A stretch of DNA of 60,969 nucleotides from Kitasatospora indigofera (GCF_014655955.1 NZ_BNBO01000054.1:1-60969), one strand, 5' to 3'; counted from the first letter of the stretch, positions 8,344 through 16,885 are shown. Numbers and translations: made by a program. The notes: a model not told the origin generated them from the sequence alone.

Positions 8344-8979
8344 TCAGCCGCGGGCGGCGAGCCCGTCCAGCAGCAGCCGCAGGGCGAGTTCGAAGCCGCG
8401 GTCGTCCAGCCCGCCGGGGCCGCCGCCGCGCAGTGCGGACGCCTCCAGGGCCTCCGCCAGCGCCGGGTGGCGGGGGCGGTAGTCGGCCGGGGCGCGGGTG
8501 AAGCCGGCGGTGAAGGTCTCCAGGGCCGAGCCGAGCACGAGGTAGTCGATGGCGGCGGCGGCCTCGGCGGCGTCGGCGGGGGCGAGTCCGGTCCGGCCGA
8601 GACCGGCGAGCAGGGTCTCGTAGCCGAGCAGCTGCCGTTCGGCCTCGACCCGGCGGCGGGCGAGCAGCGCGATGGTGTGGGGGTGGCGCAGGAAGACCGC
8701 GCGGTAGCCCCGGATGTAGGCGGCCAGGCCGGGCCGCCAGTCGGCGGCGGTGAGGCCGGCCAGCGGGGTGAGGTCGATCTCGGCGTTGACGAGGTCGGCG
8801 AGCGCGTCGAGCAGCTCGTCCTTGCCGGCCACGTGGTTGTAGAGGGAGGCCGCCTTGACGCCCAGGCGGTCGGCGAGGGCCCGCATGGTGAGGCCGTCCG
8901 GGCCGTGCCCGTCGACCACGTCGAGCGCGGCCCGGGCGATGATCTCCCTGCTCAGCAGCGCTCTGCTCGGTCTGCCCAC
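8344..8979 (-). CDS. TetR-family repressor with TetR_C-type ligand domain, 211 aa
   Basis: The helix-turn-helix is at about residues 30-50 (TMRALADRLGVKAASLYNHV). The rest is the helical drug/ligand pocket of the TetR_C group, including an AAIDYLVLGSALE helix. GTG start with AAGGGGGAGG just upstream. The gene diverges from the amino-acid permease across 139 bp that contains a 17-bp palindrome, so it most likely represses itself and the permease and responds to a permease substrate. Confidence 0.88.
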   Translation of the reverse strand: MGRPSRALLSREIIARAALDVVDGHGPDGLTMRALADRLGVKAASLYNHVAGKDELLDALADLVNAEIDLTPLAGLTAADWRPGLAAYIRGYRAVFLRHPHTIALLARRRVEAERQLLGYETLLAGLGRTGLAPADAAEAAAAIDYLVLGSALETFTAGFTRAPADYRPRHPALAEALEASALRGGGPGGLDDRGFELALRLLLDGLAARG

Positions 8980-9075
8980 GGCCCTCCCCCTTCACGTCTG
9001 TGCCGACCCGGCACACGTTATTACAGCCTGGTGTCGGTCTCTTCCGCTCCCCCGGGTGCAGCGGCTACGGTCCGG

Positions 9076-9092
9076 AACTAACAAAGTTAGTT
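9076..9092. promoter_or_regulatory. 17-bp TetR operator AACTAAC-N3-GTTAGTT
   Basis: Seven-base arms AACTAAC (9076-9082) and GTTAGTT (9086-9092) flank AAA. This AT-rich site stands out in the divergent gap between the TetR gene and the permease and has the size expected for one TetR dimer. It lies 26 bp before the permease ATG, where it would block transcription. Confidence 0.75.
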
Positions 9093-9118
9093 TTCGACGA
9101 CGGCAAGGTGGACGAGCC

Positions 9119-10633
9119 ATGACCGAGAGCCCCCCAAGAACCCCGGCCCCCTCCGACAGCGACCGGCTGGCGGCCCTCGGCTACCGCCAGGAGCTGCGCC
9201 GCAGCCTCGGCGTCCTCGGCAACATCTCGATGGGCTTCGCCGTCGTCTCCCCCGTGGTCGGCCTCTACGCCGTCAGCCAGGTCGGGATGAGCGTGGCCGG
9301 CGGTGCCTGGGTCTGGGCCCTGCCGCTCTGCCTGCTCGGCCAGGTCCTGGTGGTCTGCGTCTACTCCGAACTGGCCTCGCAGTGGCCACTGGCCGGCGGC
9401 GCGTACCAGTGGAGCCGGCGGCTCGCCGGACCCTCCTTCGCCTGGATGACCGGCTGGCTCTGGCAGTTCGCCATCATGTTCGCCAACACCACGGTCGCCT
9501 ACCTCGCCTCCCCCTGGTTCTTCGCACTCTTCGGCCGCACCCCCTCACCGGCCCAACTCGTGCTCGTCGCAGCCGGGTTCATGCTGCTCTGCACCCTGGT
9601 GAACGCCTACGGCATCAACCTGCTGCGCCGCTTCGTCTCGCTCGGCATCGCCGCCGAGGCCCTGGCCTCCGTGGTGGTGGGCCTGGCCCTGCTGCTGTTC
9701 TGCCGGGAGCACGGCTTCGCGCTGCTCACCGACACCCTGGACGCGCCCGCCACCGCCGGGGTCTCCACCGGCGCGGCCTTCCTGGCCGTGATCGCGGTCG
9801 GCGGCTGGGCGTTCATCGGCTTCGACGCCTGCGTCTCGACCGCCGAGGAGACCCGCGACGCGGGCCGGCAGGTGCCCCGGGCGATGTGGTGGGCCCTGCT
9901 CAGCGTCGGCCTGGTGGTCGTCCTCAACGCCGTGTCGGTCGCGCTCGCCCACCCCGACCCGGCCGCCGTGGTGGCCGGCGCCGACCTCGACCCGGTGACC
10001 ACCGCCGTGGTCACCGGCTTCGGCGACTGGGCGGCCAAGCCCTTCGTGGTGGTCGTCCTGGTCTCCTTCACCGCCTGCCTGATGGCCTCCCAGGGCGGCG
10101 CCGCCCGCGGCCTCTACTCGCTGGCCCGGGACGGCGTCTTCCCGTTCTCGGCGCAGGTCCGCAAGGTCAACCGGCACAAGGCTCCGATCGGCGGCCTGGT
10201 CGCGGCGACCCTGGTGAGCAGCGCCGCGCTGCCGCTGGGCCTGGAGTCCACCGCGATCGGCAGCCTGATCACCTTCGGCACCGCCGCGACCTTCGCCCCG
10301 TTCTTCCTGCTCTGCCTGGCGGCCCTGATCGCCCGCCTGCGCGGCACCTGGACCCCGGCCGGCGAGGTCTCGTACGGCCGGGCCGGCACCCTGCTGAACG
10401 CGCTGGCCGTGCTGTGGACGGGCCTCGAAGTCGTCAACATCTGCTGGCCGCGCACCGTCCTGGCCCCGCCCGGCGCCCCCTGGTACCAGGTCTGGGCGGC
10501 CCTGCTCGGCGTCGGCCTGGTGGTGCTGGCCGGCCTCGGCTACCTGCTGCTCCGCCGCCCCCAGCGGCTGATGCGGGCGGGTGTACCGCTCGGCAGCCCC
10601 GGCAGCGACGAGCTGGCCCCGGCCGTGCACTGA
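9119..10633 (+). CDS. APC-superfamily amino acid permease, 504 aa
   Basis: About twelve membrane segments. The N-terminus has the GNISMGFAVVSPVVGLY signature in segment 1 and ELASQWPLAGGAYQWSRRL in segments 2-3, typical of the amino acid/choline/GABA permease branch (ACT-like). A GFDACVSTAEETRDAGRQVP loop follows segment 6. AAGGTGG lies about 8 nt before the ATG. Predicted proton-coupled uptake of an amino acid, polyamine or choline-like compound; the exact substrate is not readable. Expression is probably controlled by the divergent TetR. Confidence 0.88.
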   Translation: MTESPPRTPAPSDSDRLAALGYRQELRRSLGVLGNISMGFAVVSPVVGLYAVSQVGMSVAGGAWVWALPLCLLGQVLVVCVYSELASQWPLAGGAYQWSRRLAGPSFAWMTGWLWQFAIMFANTTVAYLASPWFFALFGRTPSPAQLVLVAAGFMLLCTLVNAYGINLLRRFVSLGIAAEALASVVVGLALLLFCREHGFALLTDTLDAPATAGVSTGAAFLAVIAVGGWAFIGFDACVSTAEETRDAGRQVPRAMWWALLSVGLVVVLNAVSVALAHPDPAAVVAGADLDPVTTAVVTGFGDWAAKPFVVVVLVSFTACLMASQGGAARGLYSLARDGVFPFSAQVRKVNRHKAPIGGLVAATLVSSAALPLGLESTAIGSLITFGTAATFAPFFLLCLAALIARLRGTWTPAGEVSYGRAGTLLNALAVLWTGLEVVNICWPRTVLAPPGAPWYQVWAALLGVGLVVLAGLGYLLLRRPQRLMRAGVPLGSPGSDELAPAVH

Positions 10634-10736
10634 GCCCCGGCCGCCCGCCCCGCGCCCCCGGCCGGGGCGGCCCCGGCCGCGCCGGCGGCTGGGAGGATGT
10701 GCGGGCCGCACCCGTCCGACGGAAGAGAGACCCGGC

Positions 10737-11411
10737 ATGGCCGTCATCCACCGCACCGACCTCAAGCCGACCAAACTGGAACTGCTCACCGCCTGGCTGC
10801 CCACCCGGCCGTGGTACCTCGGCGACGCGGGCGGACCGGAGCTGGCCAAGGCCGGCGGATTCCGGCTGGACGACCCGGCCGGCGCGGTGGGGATCGAGTT
10901 CCTGGTGGTCACCGACGGCTCCGGCGCCCGCCCGGCCGGCTACCTGGTGCCGCTCACCTACCGCGGCGCCCCGCTCGACGGGGCGGAGCACGCCCTGGTC
11001 GGCACCATGGAGCACGGGGTGCTGGGGCGGCGCTGGGCCTACGACGGCTGCCAGGACCCGGTACTGGTGGCCCAGCTGCTGGCTCTGGTCGAGGGCCGGG
11101 TGCAGGCCCAGGACCAGAACACCAGCGACGTCCCCGACCGGGACGTCACCCGCTCCTGCAACCGCACCGACGGCGCACTCGCCCACCCGGACTTCACCGC
11201 CGGCACCGCCACCGACCACCCGGCGGGCACCGACCTGCCCGCACCGCACGGGGCGACCCTTCGGCTGCACCGCGTCCTGCGTCCCGCGCCGGCCGGCGCG
11301 CCGCTCCCGCCGCCGGGTGCGACGGGCCACGTCGCCGGCTCCTGGCAACTGCCGGACGGCACCCGCGTGCGGGGGCTGTTCGCCGAGCTGCGCCCCGGCC
11401 GGCGCGACTAG
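10737..11411 (+). CDS. Maltokinase N-terminal-cap-like (CG0192-type) protein, 224 aa
   Basis: The opening residues (KLELLTAWLPTRPWYLGD), the GIEFLVVTDGSG strand and the YLVPLTYRGAPLDGAEHALVGT stretch (two parts of one domain) match the cap domain found at the N-terminus of maltokinases and in stand-alone CG0192-like proteins. No kinase domain follows. The later RVQAQDQNTSDVPDRDVTRS and LRLHRVLRP segments fit the same stand-alone family. ATG at 10737 with GGAAGAGAGA upstream. A link to trehalose/maltose or alpha-glucan metabolism is suggested by the family only. It lies downstream of the permease with a 103-bp gap. Confidence 0.65.
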   Translation: MAVIHRTDLKPTKLELLTAWLPTRPWYLGDAGGPELAKAGGFRLDDPAGAVGIEFLVVTDGSGARPAGYLVPLTYRGAPLDGAEHALVGTMEHGVLGRRWAYDGCQDPVLVAQLLALVEGRVQAQDQNTSDVPDRDVTRSCNRTDGALAHPDFTAGTATDHPAGTDLPAPHGATLRLHRVLRPAPAGAPLPPPGATGHVAGSWQLPDGTRVRGLFAELRPGRRD

Positions 11412-11649
11412 GCTCCCGGCGTCCGGCGATACGGCCCTGCGGCGGTACGCCGGAACCGCCGCACACGATCCCCTCAACCTTGATCCACTTCTGGGCGGAC
11501 CCGGCGGGACGACCACGCGACCTGGCGCCCCGGGACGGCCGGGTCAGCGTGTTCACCTGCGCGGACGACCGCCCGCGACGGAGGATGGGCCGCGAACCGG
11601 TGACCCGTCCGGCCCGGACGCCGACCGAGAGAGCGAGGCTGCCCCCGTC

Positions 11650-12141
11650 ATGACCCAGAGCCAGATCCCCACCGAGAGACCGACGGAGAGCCCGGCCGAG
11701 GACCTCGCCGGGGGCCCGGAACAGCCCCCGCCGGCCTTCCGCAAGGTCACCACCGCCGTGGTGACCGGCAGCGCCGACGGCGACCCGTTCCACGTGGACG
11801 TCCGCTCGGGGGCGCACCGGTTCACGGCCGACGAGCCCGTCCGGCGGGGCGGGTCGGACAGCGGGCCGGAGCCGTTCGCGCTGCTGCTCCCCGCCCTCGG
11901 CTCGTGCACCGCGATCACCCTGCGGATGTACGCCGGGCGCAAGGGCCGGCCGCTCGCCGACGTCAAGGTCCGGCTCGGCCACGAGACCGACGGCCGGCAC
12001 GGCCGGATCTCCCGCCGGGTGACCCTCGGCGGCGAGCTGGACCAGGCGCAGCGCGCCCGGCTGCTGGACATCTGCGAGCGCACCCCCGTCACCCTCGCCC
12101 TCCGGGCGGGCGTCGCGATCGACACCACCGAGGAGCACTGA
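11650..12141 (+). CDS. OsmC-family protein, 163 aa
   Basis: The OsmC/Ohr core is seen: HRFTADEPVRRGG, PFALLLPALGSCTAITLRMY with the conserved catalytic Cys, and a C-terminal LLDICERTPVTLALRAG with the second position of the pair as Cys in DICERTPV. Both thiol positions of a peroxiredoxin-like OsmC are therefore present. These enzymes reduce organic hydroperoxides. The first 35 residues are a disordered Pro/Glu extension. The stop codon shares one base with the start of the flavoprotein gene, so the two are co-translated and the flavoprotein may be its reductant. Confidence 0.87.
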   Translation: MTQSQIPTERPTESPAEDLAGGPEQPPPAFRKVTTAVVTGSADGDPFHVDVRSGAHRFTADEPVRRGGSDSGPEPFALLLPALGSCTAITLRMYAGRKGRPLADVKVRLGHETDGRHGRISRRVTLGGELDQAQRARLLDICERTPVTLALRAGVAIDTTEEH

Positions 12142-13583
12142 TGGACGAGCGGTCCGAGCAGTACGACGTGATCGTCCTGGGCGCCGGCCCGACCGGGGAG
12201 AACCTGGCGGACCGCACCACGGCCGCCGGGCTGCGGACGGTGATCGTCGAGAGCGAGCTGGTCGGCGGCGAGTGCTCGTACTGGGCCTGCATGCCCAGCA
12301 AGGCGCTGCTGCGCCCGGTGGCCGCGCTGGCCGCCGCCCGGGCGGTGGCCGGCTCCCGGGAGGCGGTGGGCGACGGCGCCCTGGACGCCGCGGCCGTGCT
12401 GGCCCGGCGGGACTCCTTCACCTCGCGCTGGCGCGACGACGGCCAGGTGGAGTGGCTGAACGGCGCCGGCATCGACCTGGTCCGCGGCCACGGCCGGCTG
12501 ACCGGCGAGCGCACCGTCACGGTGACCGCCCCGGACGGCGCCGAGCGCCGGCTCACCGCCCGGCACGCGGTCGCGGTCTGCACCGGCAGCCGGGCCGTGC
12601 TGCCCGAGGGCGTACCGGGCCTGGCCGAGGCCCGCCCGTGGACCAGCCGGGAGGCGACCGCCTCGCCGAAGGTGCCGGGCCGCCTGGTGGTGGTCGGCGG
12701 CGGGGTGGTCGGCGTGGAGATGGCGACCGCCTGGCGGGCGCTCGGCGCCGAGGTGGTGCTGCTGGTGCGCGGCGCCGGGCTGCTGCCGCGGATGGAGCCC
12801 TTCGCCGGCGAGCTGGTCGCCGACGGGCTCCGCGAGGCCGGGGTGGACGTCCGCACCGGCACGTCGGTCGCCGCCCTGGAACGCCCGGCGGCGGACGGCC
12901 CGGTGACGGTCGTCCTGGCGGACGGCGGGCGGCTGACCGCCGACGAGGTGCTGTACGCGACCGGCCGGGCGCCGCGCACCGACGACCTCGGCCTGGAGCT
13001 GGTCGGCCTGGAGCCCGGCTCCTGGCTGGAGGTGGACGACAGCTGCGCCGTGCGCGGCGTCGAGGGCGGCTGGCTGTACGCGGCCGGCGACGTCAACCAC
13101 CGGGCGCTGCTCACCCACCAGGGCAAGTACCAGGCGCGGATCGCCGGCAACGCGATCGGCGTGCTGGCCAAGGGCGAGCCGCTGGACACCGGGCGCTGGG
13201 GCGCGCACGTGGCCTCCGCCGACACGGCCGGCCCGCCGCAGGTGGTCTTCACCGAGCCGGAGGCCGCCTCGGTGGGCCTGAGCCTGGCGGAGGCGCGGCG
13301 GGCGGGCCTGCGGGTGAAGGCGGTGGACCACGAACTGGGCCGGGTCGCCGGGGCGTCGCTGTACGCGGACGACTACCGCGGCCGGGCCCGGGTCGTCCTC
13401 GACCTGGACAGGAGCGTGCTGGTCGGGGCGACCTTCGTCGGCCCCGGGGTGGCCGAGCTGCTGCACTCGGCGACGGTCGCGGTGGTCGGCGAGGTACCGG
13501 TCGACCGGCTGTGGCACGCGGTCCCCTCGTACCCGACGATGAGCGAGGTCTGGCTGCGCCTGCTGGAGGACTGCCGGGGCTGA
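12141..13583 (+). CDS. Class I pyridine nucleotide-disulfide oxidoreductase (MerA/Lpd-like), 480 aa
   Basis: FAD-binding GAGPTG (14-19), redox-active disulfide Cys45-x4-Cys50 in GGECSYWACMPSK, NAD(P)-binding VVVGGGVVGVEMA, the YAAGDV flavin motif and a full dimerisation domain. Length is normal. At the C-terminal active site the usual His of the His-Glu pair is Tyr464, while Glu469 is kept at the correct +5 spacing. The C-terminus ends DCRG with a lone Cys478. Tyr in this place is a feature of mercuric reductases. It overlaps the OsmC gene by one base. A role as a dedicated dithiol reductase for that OsmC protein is inferred. Confidence 0.88.
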   Translation: MDERSEQYDVIVLGAGPTGENLADRTTAAGLRTVIVESELVGGECSYWACMPSKALLRPVAALAAARAVAGSREAVGDGALDAAAVLARRDSFTSRWRDDGQVEWLNGAGIDLVRGHGRLTGERTVTVTAPDGAERRLTARHAVAVCTGSRAVLPEGVPGLAEARPWTSREATASPKVPGRLVVVGGGVVGVEMATAWRALGAEVVLLVRGAGLLPRMEPFAGELVADGLREAGVDVRTGTSVAALERPAADGPVTVVLADGGRLTADEVLYATGRAPRTDDLGLELVGLEPGSWLEVDDSCAVRGVEGGWLYAAGDVNHRALLTHQGKYQARIAGNAIGVLAKGEPLDTGRWGAHVASADTAGPPQVVFTEPEAASVGLSLAEARRAGLRVKAVDHELGRVAGASLYADDYRGRARVVLDLDRSVLVGATFVGPGVAELLHSATVAVVGEVPVDRLWHAVPSYPTMSEVWLRLLEDCRG

Positions 13584-13588
13584 ACCCC

Positions 13589-13629
13589 ACCGGGCCCGGG
13601 CACCCGCACGCGCGGGGCCCGGGCCCGGT
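13589..13629 (+). terminator. 12-bp perfect-stem terminator after the OsmC/flavoprotein operon
   Basis: ACCGGGCCCGGG (13589-13600) pairs with 13618-13629 around a 17-nt loop, 6 bp after the flavoprotein stop codon. Confidence 0.7.
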
Positions 13630-13799
13630 CCCGTTCCGGTCGGGTCCGGTCAGGAGTGATCAGGACCGGCCAGGTCCGCTCGGGTCGCGGGGACGGGCGG
13701 ACGGCGGGACCGGTGCGACCGGCGCGGCTCGGTGACCGCGCGGGTGGTCGGCGGGACACTGGCACAGGGGCCGAGACGCTGACCAGGTGGTGTGTTGTG

Positions 13800-14894
13800 A
13801 TGACCGAAGTGTTGCTGGCCGTCGGGACGGAGAAGGGCCTGTTCCTCGGACGCAGTCGCGACCGGCTGGACTGGGAGTTCAGCGGGCCGCACTTCCCGAT
13901 GAACGCGATCTACTCGGTGTCGGTGGACCGCCGCGGGGGCCGGGTCCGCCTGCTGGTGGGAGCCGACAGCAGCCACTGGGGGCCGTCGGTCTGGCGCTCG
14001 GACGACCTCGGCGCCAGCTGGTTCGAGCCGCCGCGGCCCACGATCAGGTTCCCCGAGCACACCGGCGCCTCGCTCACCCGGGTCTGGCAGCTCCAGCCGG
14101 CCGGCGAGGAGGCGCCCGGCGTGGTCTGGGCGGGCACCGAGCCGGCCGCCCTGTTCCGCTCCGAGGACGGCGGCGAGAGCTTCACGATGGTCGAGTCCCT
14201 GTGGACGCACCCGCAGCGGCCGGAGTGGGGCGCCGGCTACGGCGGACAGGGCCTGCACACCATCATCACCGACCCGCGCGACCCGCAGAAGCTGCTGGTC
14301 GCGGTCTCCAGCGGCGGCGTCTACCGGACGAAGGACGGCGGACAGAGCTGGCAGCCCTCCAACCAGGGCCTGCGGGCGGAGTTCCTGCCGGAGGAGAGCC
14401 AGTTCCCGGAGTTCGGGCAGTGCGTGCACAAGATCGCCACCGACCCGGTCGACCGGGACCGCCTCTACCTGCAGAACCACGGCGGGGTCTACCGCAGCGA
14501 CGACGCCGGGGAGAGCTGGCGGTTCATCGCCGACGGCCTGCCGGCCGACTTCGGCTTCGCGATCGCCGCCCACCCGCGGCGGACCGGCACCGCGTACGTC
14601 TTCCCGCTGGAGGGCGCCGGCAGCCGGATCCCGCCCGGCCGCCGCTGCCGGGTCTTCCGCACCGAGGACGCCGGCGACAGCTGGCAGCCGCTGGCCGCGG
14701 GCCTGCCCGGCGAGGACCACTACGGCGTCGTCCTGCGCGACGCACTGCGCACCGACGACGCGGACCCGGCCGGCCTCTACTTCGGCAACCGCAACGGTGA
14801 GGTGCACGCCAGCGCGGACGAGGGCGCGAGCTGGCGCCTGCTGGTCTCCCACCTGCCGGACGTGCTCTGCGTCCGGGCCGCCGTGATCGGCTGA
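13800..14894 (+). CDS. Asp-box (BNR/VPS10-type) beta-propeller protein, 364 aa
   Basis: Six Asp-box turns are visible: WRSDDLGASW, FRSEDGGESF, YRTKDGGQSW, YRSDDAGESW, FRTEDAGDSW and ASADEGASW. They are spaced as in a sialidase-like or VPS10-like propeller. No signal peptide or sialidase FRIP motif is present, so a glycosidase role is not supported. It is probably a cytoplasmic binding or scaffold propeller. AGGTGG lies 9 nt before the ATG; a GTG one codon earlier has slightly better spacing. Genomes often label these exo-alpha-sialidase without evidence. Confidence 0.8.
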   Translation: MTEVLLAVGTEKGLFLGRSRDRLDWEFSGPHFPMNAIYSVSVDRRGGRVRLLVGADSSHWGPSVWRSDDLGASWFEPPRPTIRFPEHTGASLTRVWQLQPAGEEAPGVVWAGTEPAALFRSEDGGESFTMVESLWTHPQRPEWGAGYGGQGLHTIITDPRDPQKLLVAVSSGGVYRTKDGGQSWQPSNQGLRAEFLPEESQFPEFGQCVHKIATDPVDRDRLYLQNHGGVYRSDDAGESWRFIADGLPADFGFAIAAHPRRTGTAYVFPLEGAGSRIPPGRRCRVFRTEDAGDSWQPLAAGLPGEDHYGVVLRDALRTDDADPAGLYFGNRNGEVHASADEGASWRLLVSHLPDVLCVRAAVIG

Positions 14895-15098
14895 GGCACG
14901 GACGGCCGGGTCCGGCGCCGGCCAGGCCCGGTTGCGGTCCGGTCCGCCCCTGGTCCGCTCCGGTCGCCCGGTCCGGTCCGTGGTGCGCGACACGCCCGGC
15001 GGGACGGGCCGGGCCGGACCGCGACCGGGTGGACCGCCCGGCGCGGGATGGCAGCTGAGAGCCTGCCGCGCCGGTTCGGCCCGCAGCTGCGACAGTCC

Positions 15099-15140
15099 GT
15101 CAGAACCCGTTCTGACCTGCGCATTCCCAGCCGTTAGGGT
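15099..15140 (+). promoter_or_regulatory. Promoter with an operator palindrome over the -35
   Basis: An 18-bp palindrome with 8-bp arms (GTCAGAAC-CC-GTTCTGAC, 15099-15116) overlaps a candidate -35 CTGACC (15112-15117). A -10-like TAGGGT follows at 15135-15140 after 17 bp. A second, smaller inverted repeat (ATCGGA-N5-TCCGAT, 15153-15169) lies downstream. The layout fits repression of the Mop gene. The remainder of the 302-bp gap 14895-15196 shows nothing else I can name. Confidence 0.55.
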
Positions 15141-15196
15141 GGGAACGGCACGATCGGAAGTCATCCGATTCCCTGATCGAGAACGAGGCATCCCCG

Positions 15197-15616
15197 ATGA
15201 GCCTGAGCATCCGTAACCAGCTTCCCGGCACCGTCACCGCGATCGCCGCCGGTGAGGTGATGGCCACCGTCAAGGTGCGGCTGGGCTCCGGCCAGGAGGT
15301 CACGGCCGCCATCACGCTGGACTCCGTGAAGGACCTCGGCCTCGCCGAGGGCAGCCGGGTCCGCACCCTGGTGAAGTCCACCGAGGTGTCGCTGGCCACC
15401 GGGCCGGTGACCGGGCTGAGCATCCGCAACCAGATCCCGGGCACCGTCGTCGAGGTGGCGACCGGCGGCGCGATGGCCGGCGTGAAGGTGGCCGTGGACG
15501 GCGGCGAGCTGACCGCGGCGATCACCGCCGACGCGGTGTCGGACCTGGGCCTCGCGGCGGGCACCCCGGTGGTCGCGCTGATCAAGTCGACCGAGGTCTC
15601 GCTCGCCACCGCCTGA
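15197..15616 (+). CDS. Tandem Mop/TOBE molybdate-binding protein (molbindin-like), 139 aa
   Basis: Two TOBE/Mop domains in tandem, each beginning LSIRNQ(L/I)PGTV and ending STEVSLAT(G/A), with the VKSTEV and IKSTEV oxyanion-binding ends and the (T/A)A-AIT central strand. The layout matches dimeric molbindins that store or buffer molybdate or tungstate in the cytoplasm. GAGG lies 9 nt before the ATG. The sulfite-oxidase-fold gene 0.7 kb downstream is another molybdenum-linked protein. The palindrome over the promoter may bind a metal-responsive repressor, but no ModE gene is visible. Confidence 0.88.
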   Translation: MSLSIRNQLPGTVTAIAAGEVMATVKVRLGSGQEVTAAITLDSVKDLGLAEGSRVRTLVKSTEVSLATGPVTGLSIRNQIPGTVVEVATGGAMAGVKVAVDGGELTAAITADAVSDLGLAAGTPVVALIKSTEVSLATA

Positions 15617-15833
15617 CACCCGGCCGCCCGTCAGGGGCGACGTCACCGCGTCGAGCGTCCGGGCCCTGCCCGGGCGCTCGGCGGCGTCCGGCGCGGCCGG
15701 GGACGGGGACGGGGACGGGCGGGGACGGCCCTGAGCGAGGGCCGGCAGTCCGCGGAACAGGGCGGCACCGCGCCACGCCCTCGTCCGGGTGAGATGCCGG
15801 GGCGGCCAGGCCGTACGCGGTAGCTGTTGACGC

Positions 15834-16289
15834 ATGATCAGCTCCCTCCGGTGGCGCGCGGCGGCGACCGCCGCGGTGTTCGCCGCCACCTTCAGCACCA
15901 TCGCCCACGCCGTCACGGCCCAGCCGGGCCCGCTCCCCGACGGCGTGACCGGGGACCGGCTCACCGTCACGGTCTCCGACGGCGACGGGCCCGCCTCCCG
16001 CGGTACCCACGAGCTCCTCTGCCACCCGGCCGGCGGGGACCACCCGGCCGCGCAGGCCGCCTGCGACCGGCTCGACACGCTCACCGTCTGGGGACGGGAC
16101 CTCTTCGCGCCCGTCCCGCCGGACGCCGTCTGCACCCTGCAGTACGGCGGGCCGGTCAACGCGCGGGTCACCGGCCACTGGGCCGGCCGGCCGGTGGACG
16201 CCCGCTTCTCCCGCCGCGACGGCTGCGAGATCGCCCGCTGGGACTCCTTCGTCCCGCTGCTGCCGGACGGTGACCGCCCCGGGGCCTGA
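15834..16289 (+). CDS. SSI-family secreted serine protease inhibitor, 151 aa
   Basis: A signal peptide (about residues 1-26, ending AHA) precedes a Streptomyces subtilisin inhibitor domain. The four conserved cysteines are Cys63-Cys77 and Cys100-Cys131. The reactive loop after Cys100 reads TLQYGGP, placing Leu102 at P1, which would favour subtilisin- or chymotrypsin-like proteases over trypsin. The C-terminal GCEIARWDSFVPLLP is typical. No ribosome site precedes the ATG; a TAGCTG hexamer 7 nt upstream suggests a leaderless transcript. It would act extracellularly, controlling endogenous proteases. Confidence 0.9.
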   Translation: MISSLRWRAAATAAVFAATFSTIAHAVTAQPGPLPDGVTGDRLTVTVSDGDGPASRGTHELLCHPAGGDHPAAQAACDRLDTLTVWGRDLFAPVPPDAVCTLQYGGPVNARVTGHWAGRPVDARFSRRDGCEIARWDSFVPLLPDGDRPGA

Positions 16290-16327
16290 CCGCACGGCGA
16301 GCACCCCGGGGCCGGCCGCGACCGGCC

Positions 16328-16885
16328 TCAGCGGCGGGCGGCCCCGGCCGGCTCCGCGGCGGGCGGTCCGGTGGGGACGCGCCCCGAGGCGACCCCTTCG
16401 GCGCCGACCGCTTCGGCGCCGACCGCTTCGGCCCCGGCCGGCTCCGGGCCGGGGACCGGTCCGAGCCAGACGGCCGTGACGCCGCTGACGTAACGCGCTC
16501 CGCAGTGGTCGGCGGGGACGACCAGCTGCGGGCCGCTCTCGTCCAGCGGGGCGCCGTCCATGCTGGTGGCCAGCAGGATCCGCTGGCCACCGAAGTCGGG
16601 GTCGATCTCGGCCCAGGAGACCACCGCGCGGTGGCCGTCCGAACCGGTCACCGCCAGCAGGAACTTCAACCGGGGCTTGCGCGCGGCGAGATCGACCCTG
16701 GGCCCGGCGGCGCACAGCACGTCCCAGAGCGTGGGCCCCTCGTACCCGTGGCGCTGCTCGCCCTCCGTTCGGCAGTCGAAGGTGACCTCGACCCGGTGCG
16801 AGGGGAGGTCGCGGAGCTGGCCGACCGTCAGCTCGGCGGGCCGGTCCAGGTGGCCGTGCAGCCGGACGGTGGCGGGGTGTCTCAT
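16328..16885 (-). CDS. Molybdopterin-dependent oxidoreductase (sulfite-oxidase-fold) protein, 185 aa
   Basis: Contains the oxidoreductase molybdopterin-binding fold: LTVGQLRDLPSHRVEVTFDC, YEGPTLWDVLCAAG, a SDGHRAVVSWAEIDP strand and PQLVVPADHCGARYVSGVTA. The Cys in TFDCRTEG occupies the area of the molybdenum-ligating Cys of sulfite oxidases, but this short protein has only the cofactor domain, so activity is unproven. No signal peptide. GGGAGGAG lies 9 nt before the ATG. The C-terminal 45 residues are an Ala/Gly/Pro tail containing AVGAEAVGAEGV, encoded by a 15-bp tandem repeat near 16395-16430. Confidence 0.78.
   Translation of the reverse strand: MRHPATVRLHGHLDRPAELTVGQLRDLPSHRVEVTFDCRTEGEQRHGYEGPTLWDVLCAAGPRVDLAARKPRLKFLLAVTGSDGHRAVVSWAEIDPDFGGQRILLATSMDGAPLDESGPQLVVPADHCGARYVSGVTAVWLGPVPGPEPAGAEAVGAEAVGAEGVASGRVPTGPPAAEPAGAARR

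Noticed and set aside
11553..13517. Very long open frame on the minus strand opposite the OsmC/flavoprotein genes
   Set aside because: It is antisense to two strongly recognised genes. Extreme GC makes such frames common, and the protein is low-complexity Arg/Gly/Pro.
13800..14894. Exo-alpha-sialidase
   Set aside because: Asp-boxes alone are not diagnostic. The catalytic Arg triad/FRIP motif and a secretion signal are absent.
16395..16440. Regulatory direct repeats in the tail of the Mo-cofactor gene
   Set aside because: The 15-bp repeat is in coding sequence and just encodes an Ala-Gly-Glu tail, so it looks like slippage.
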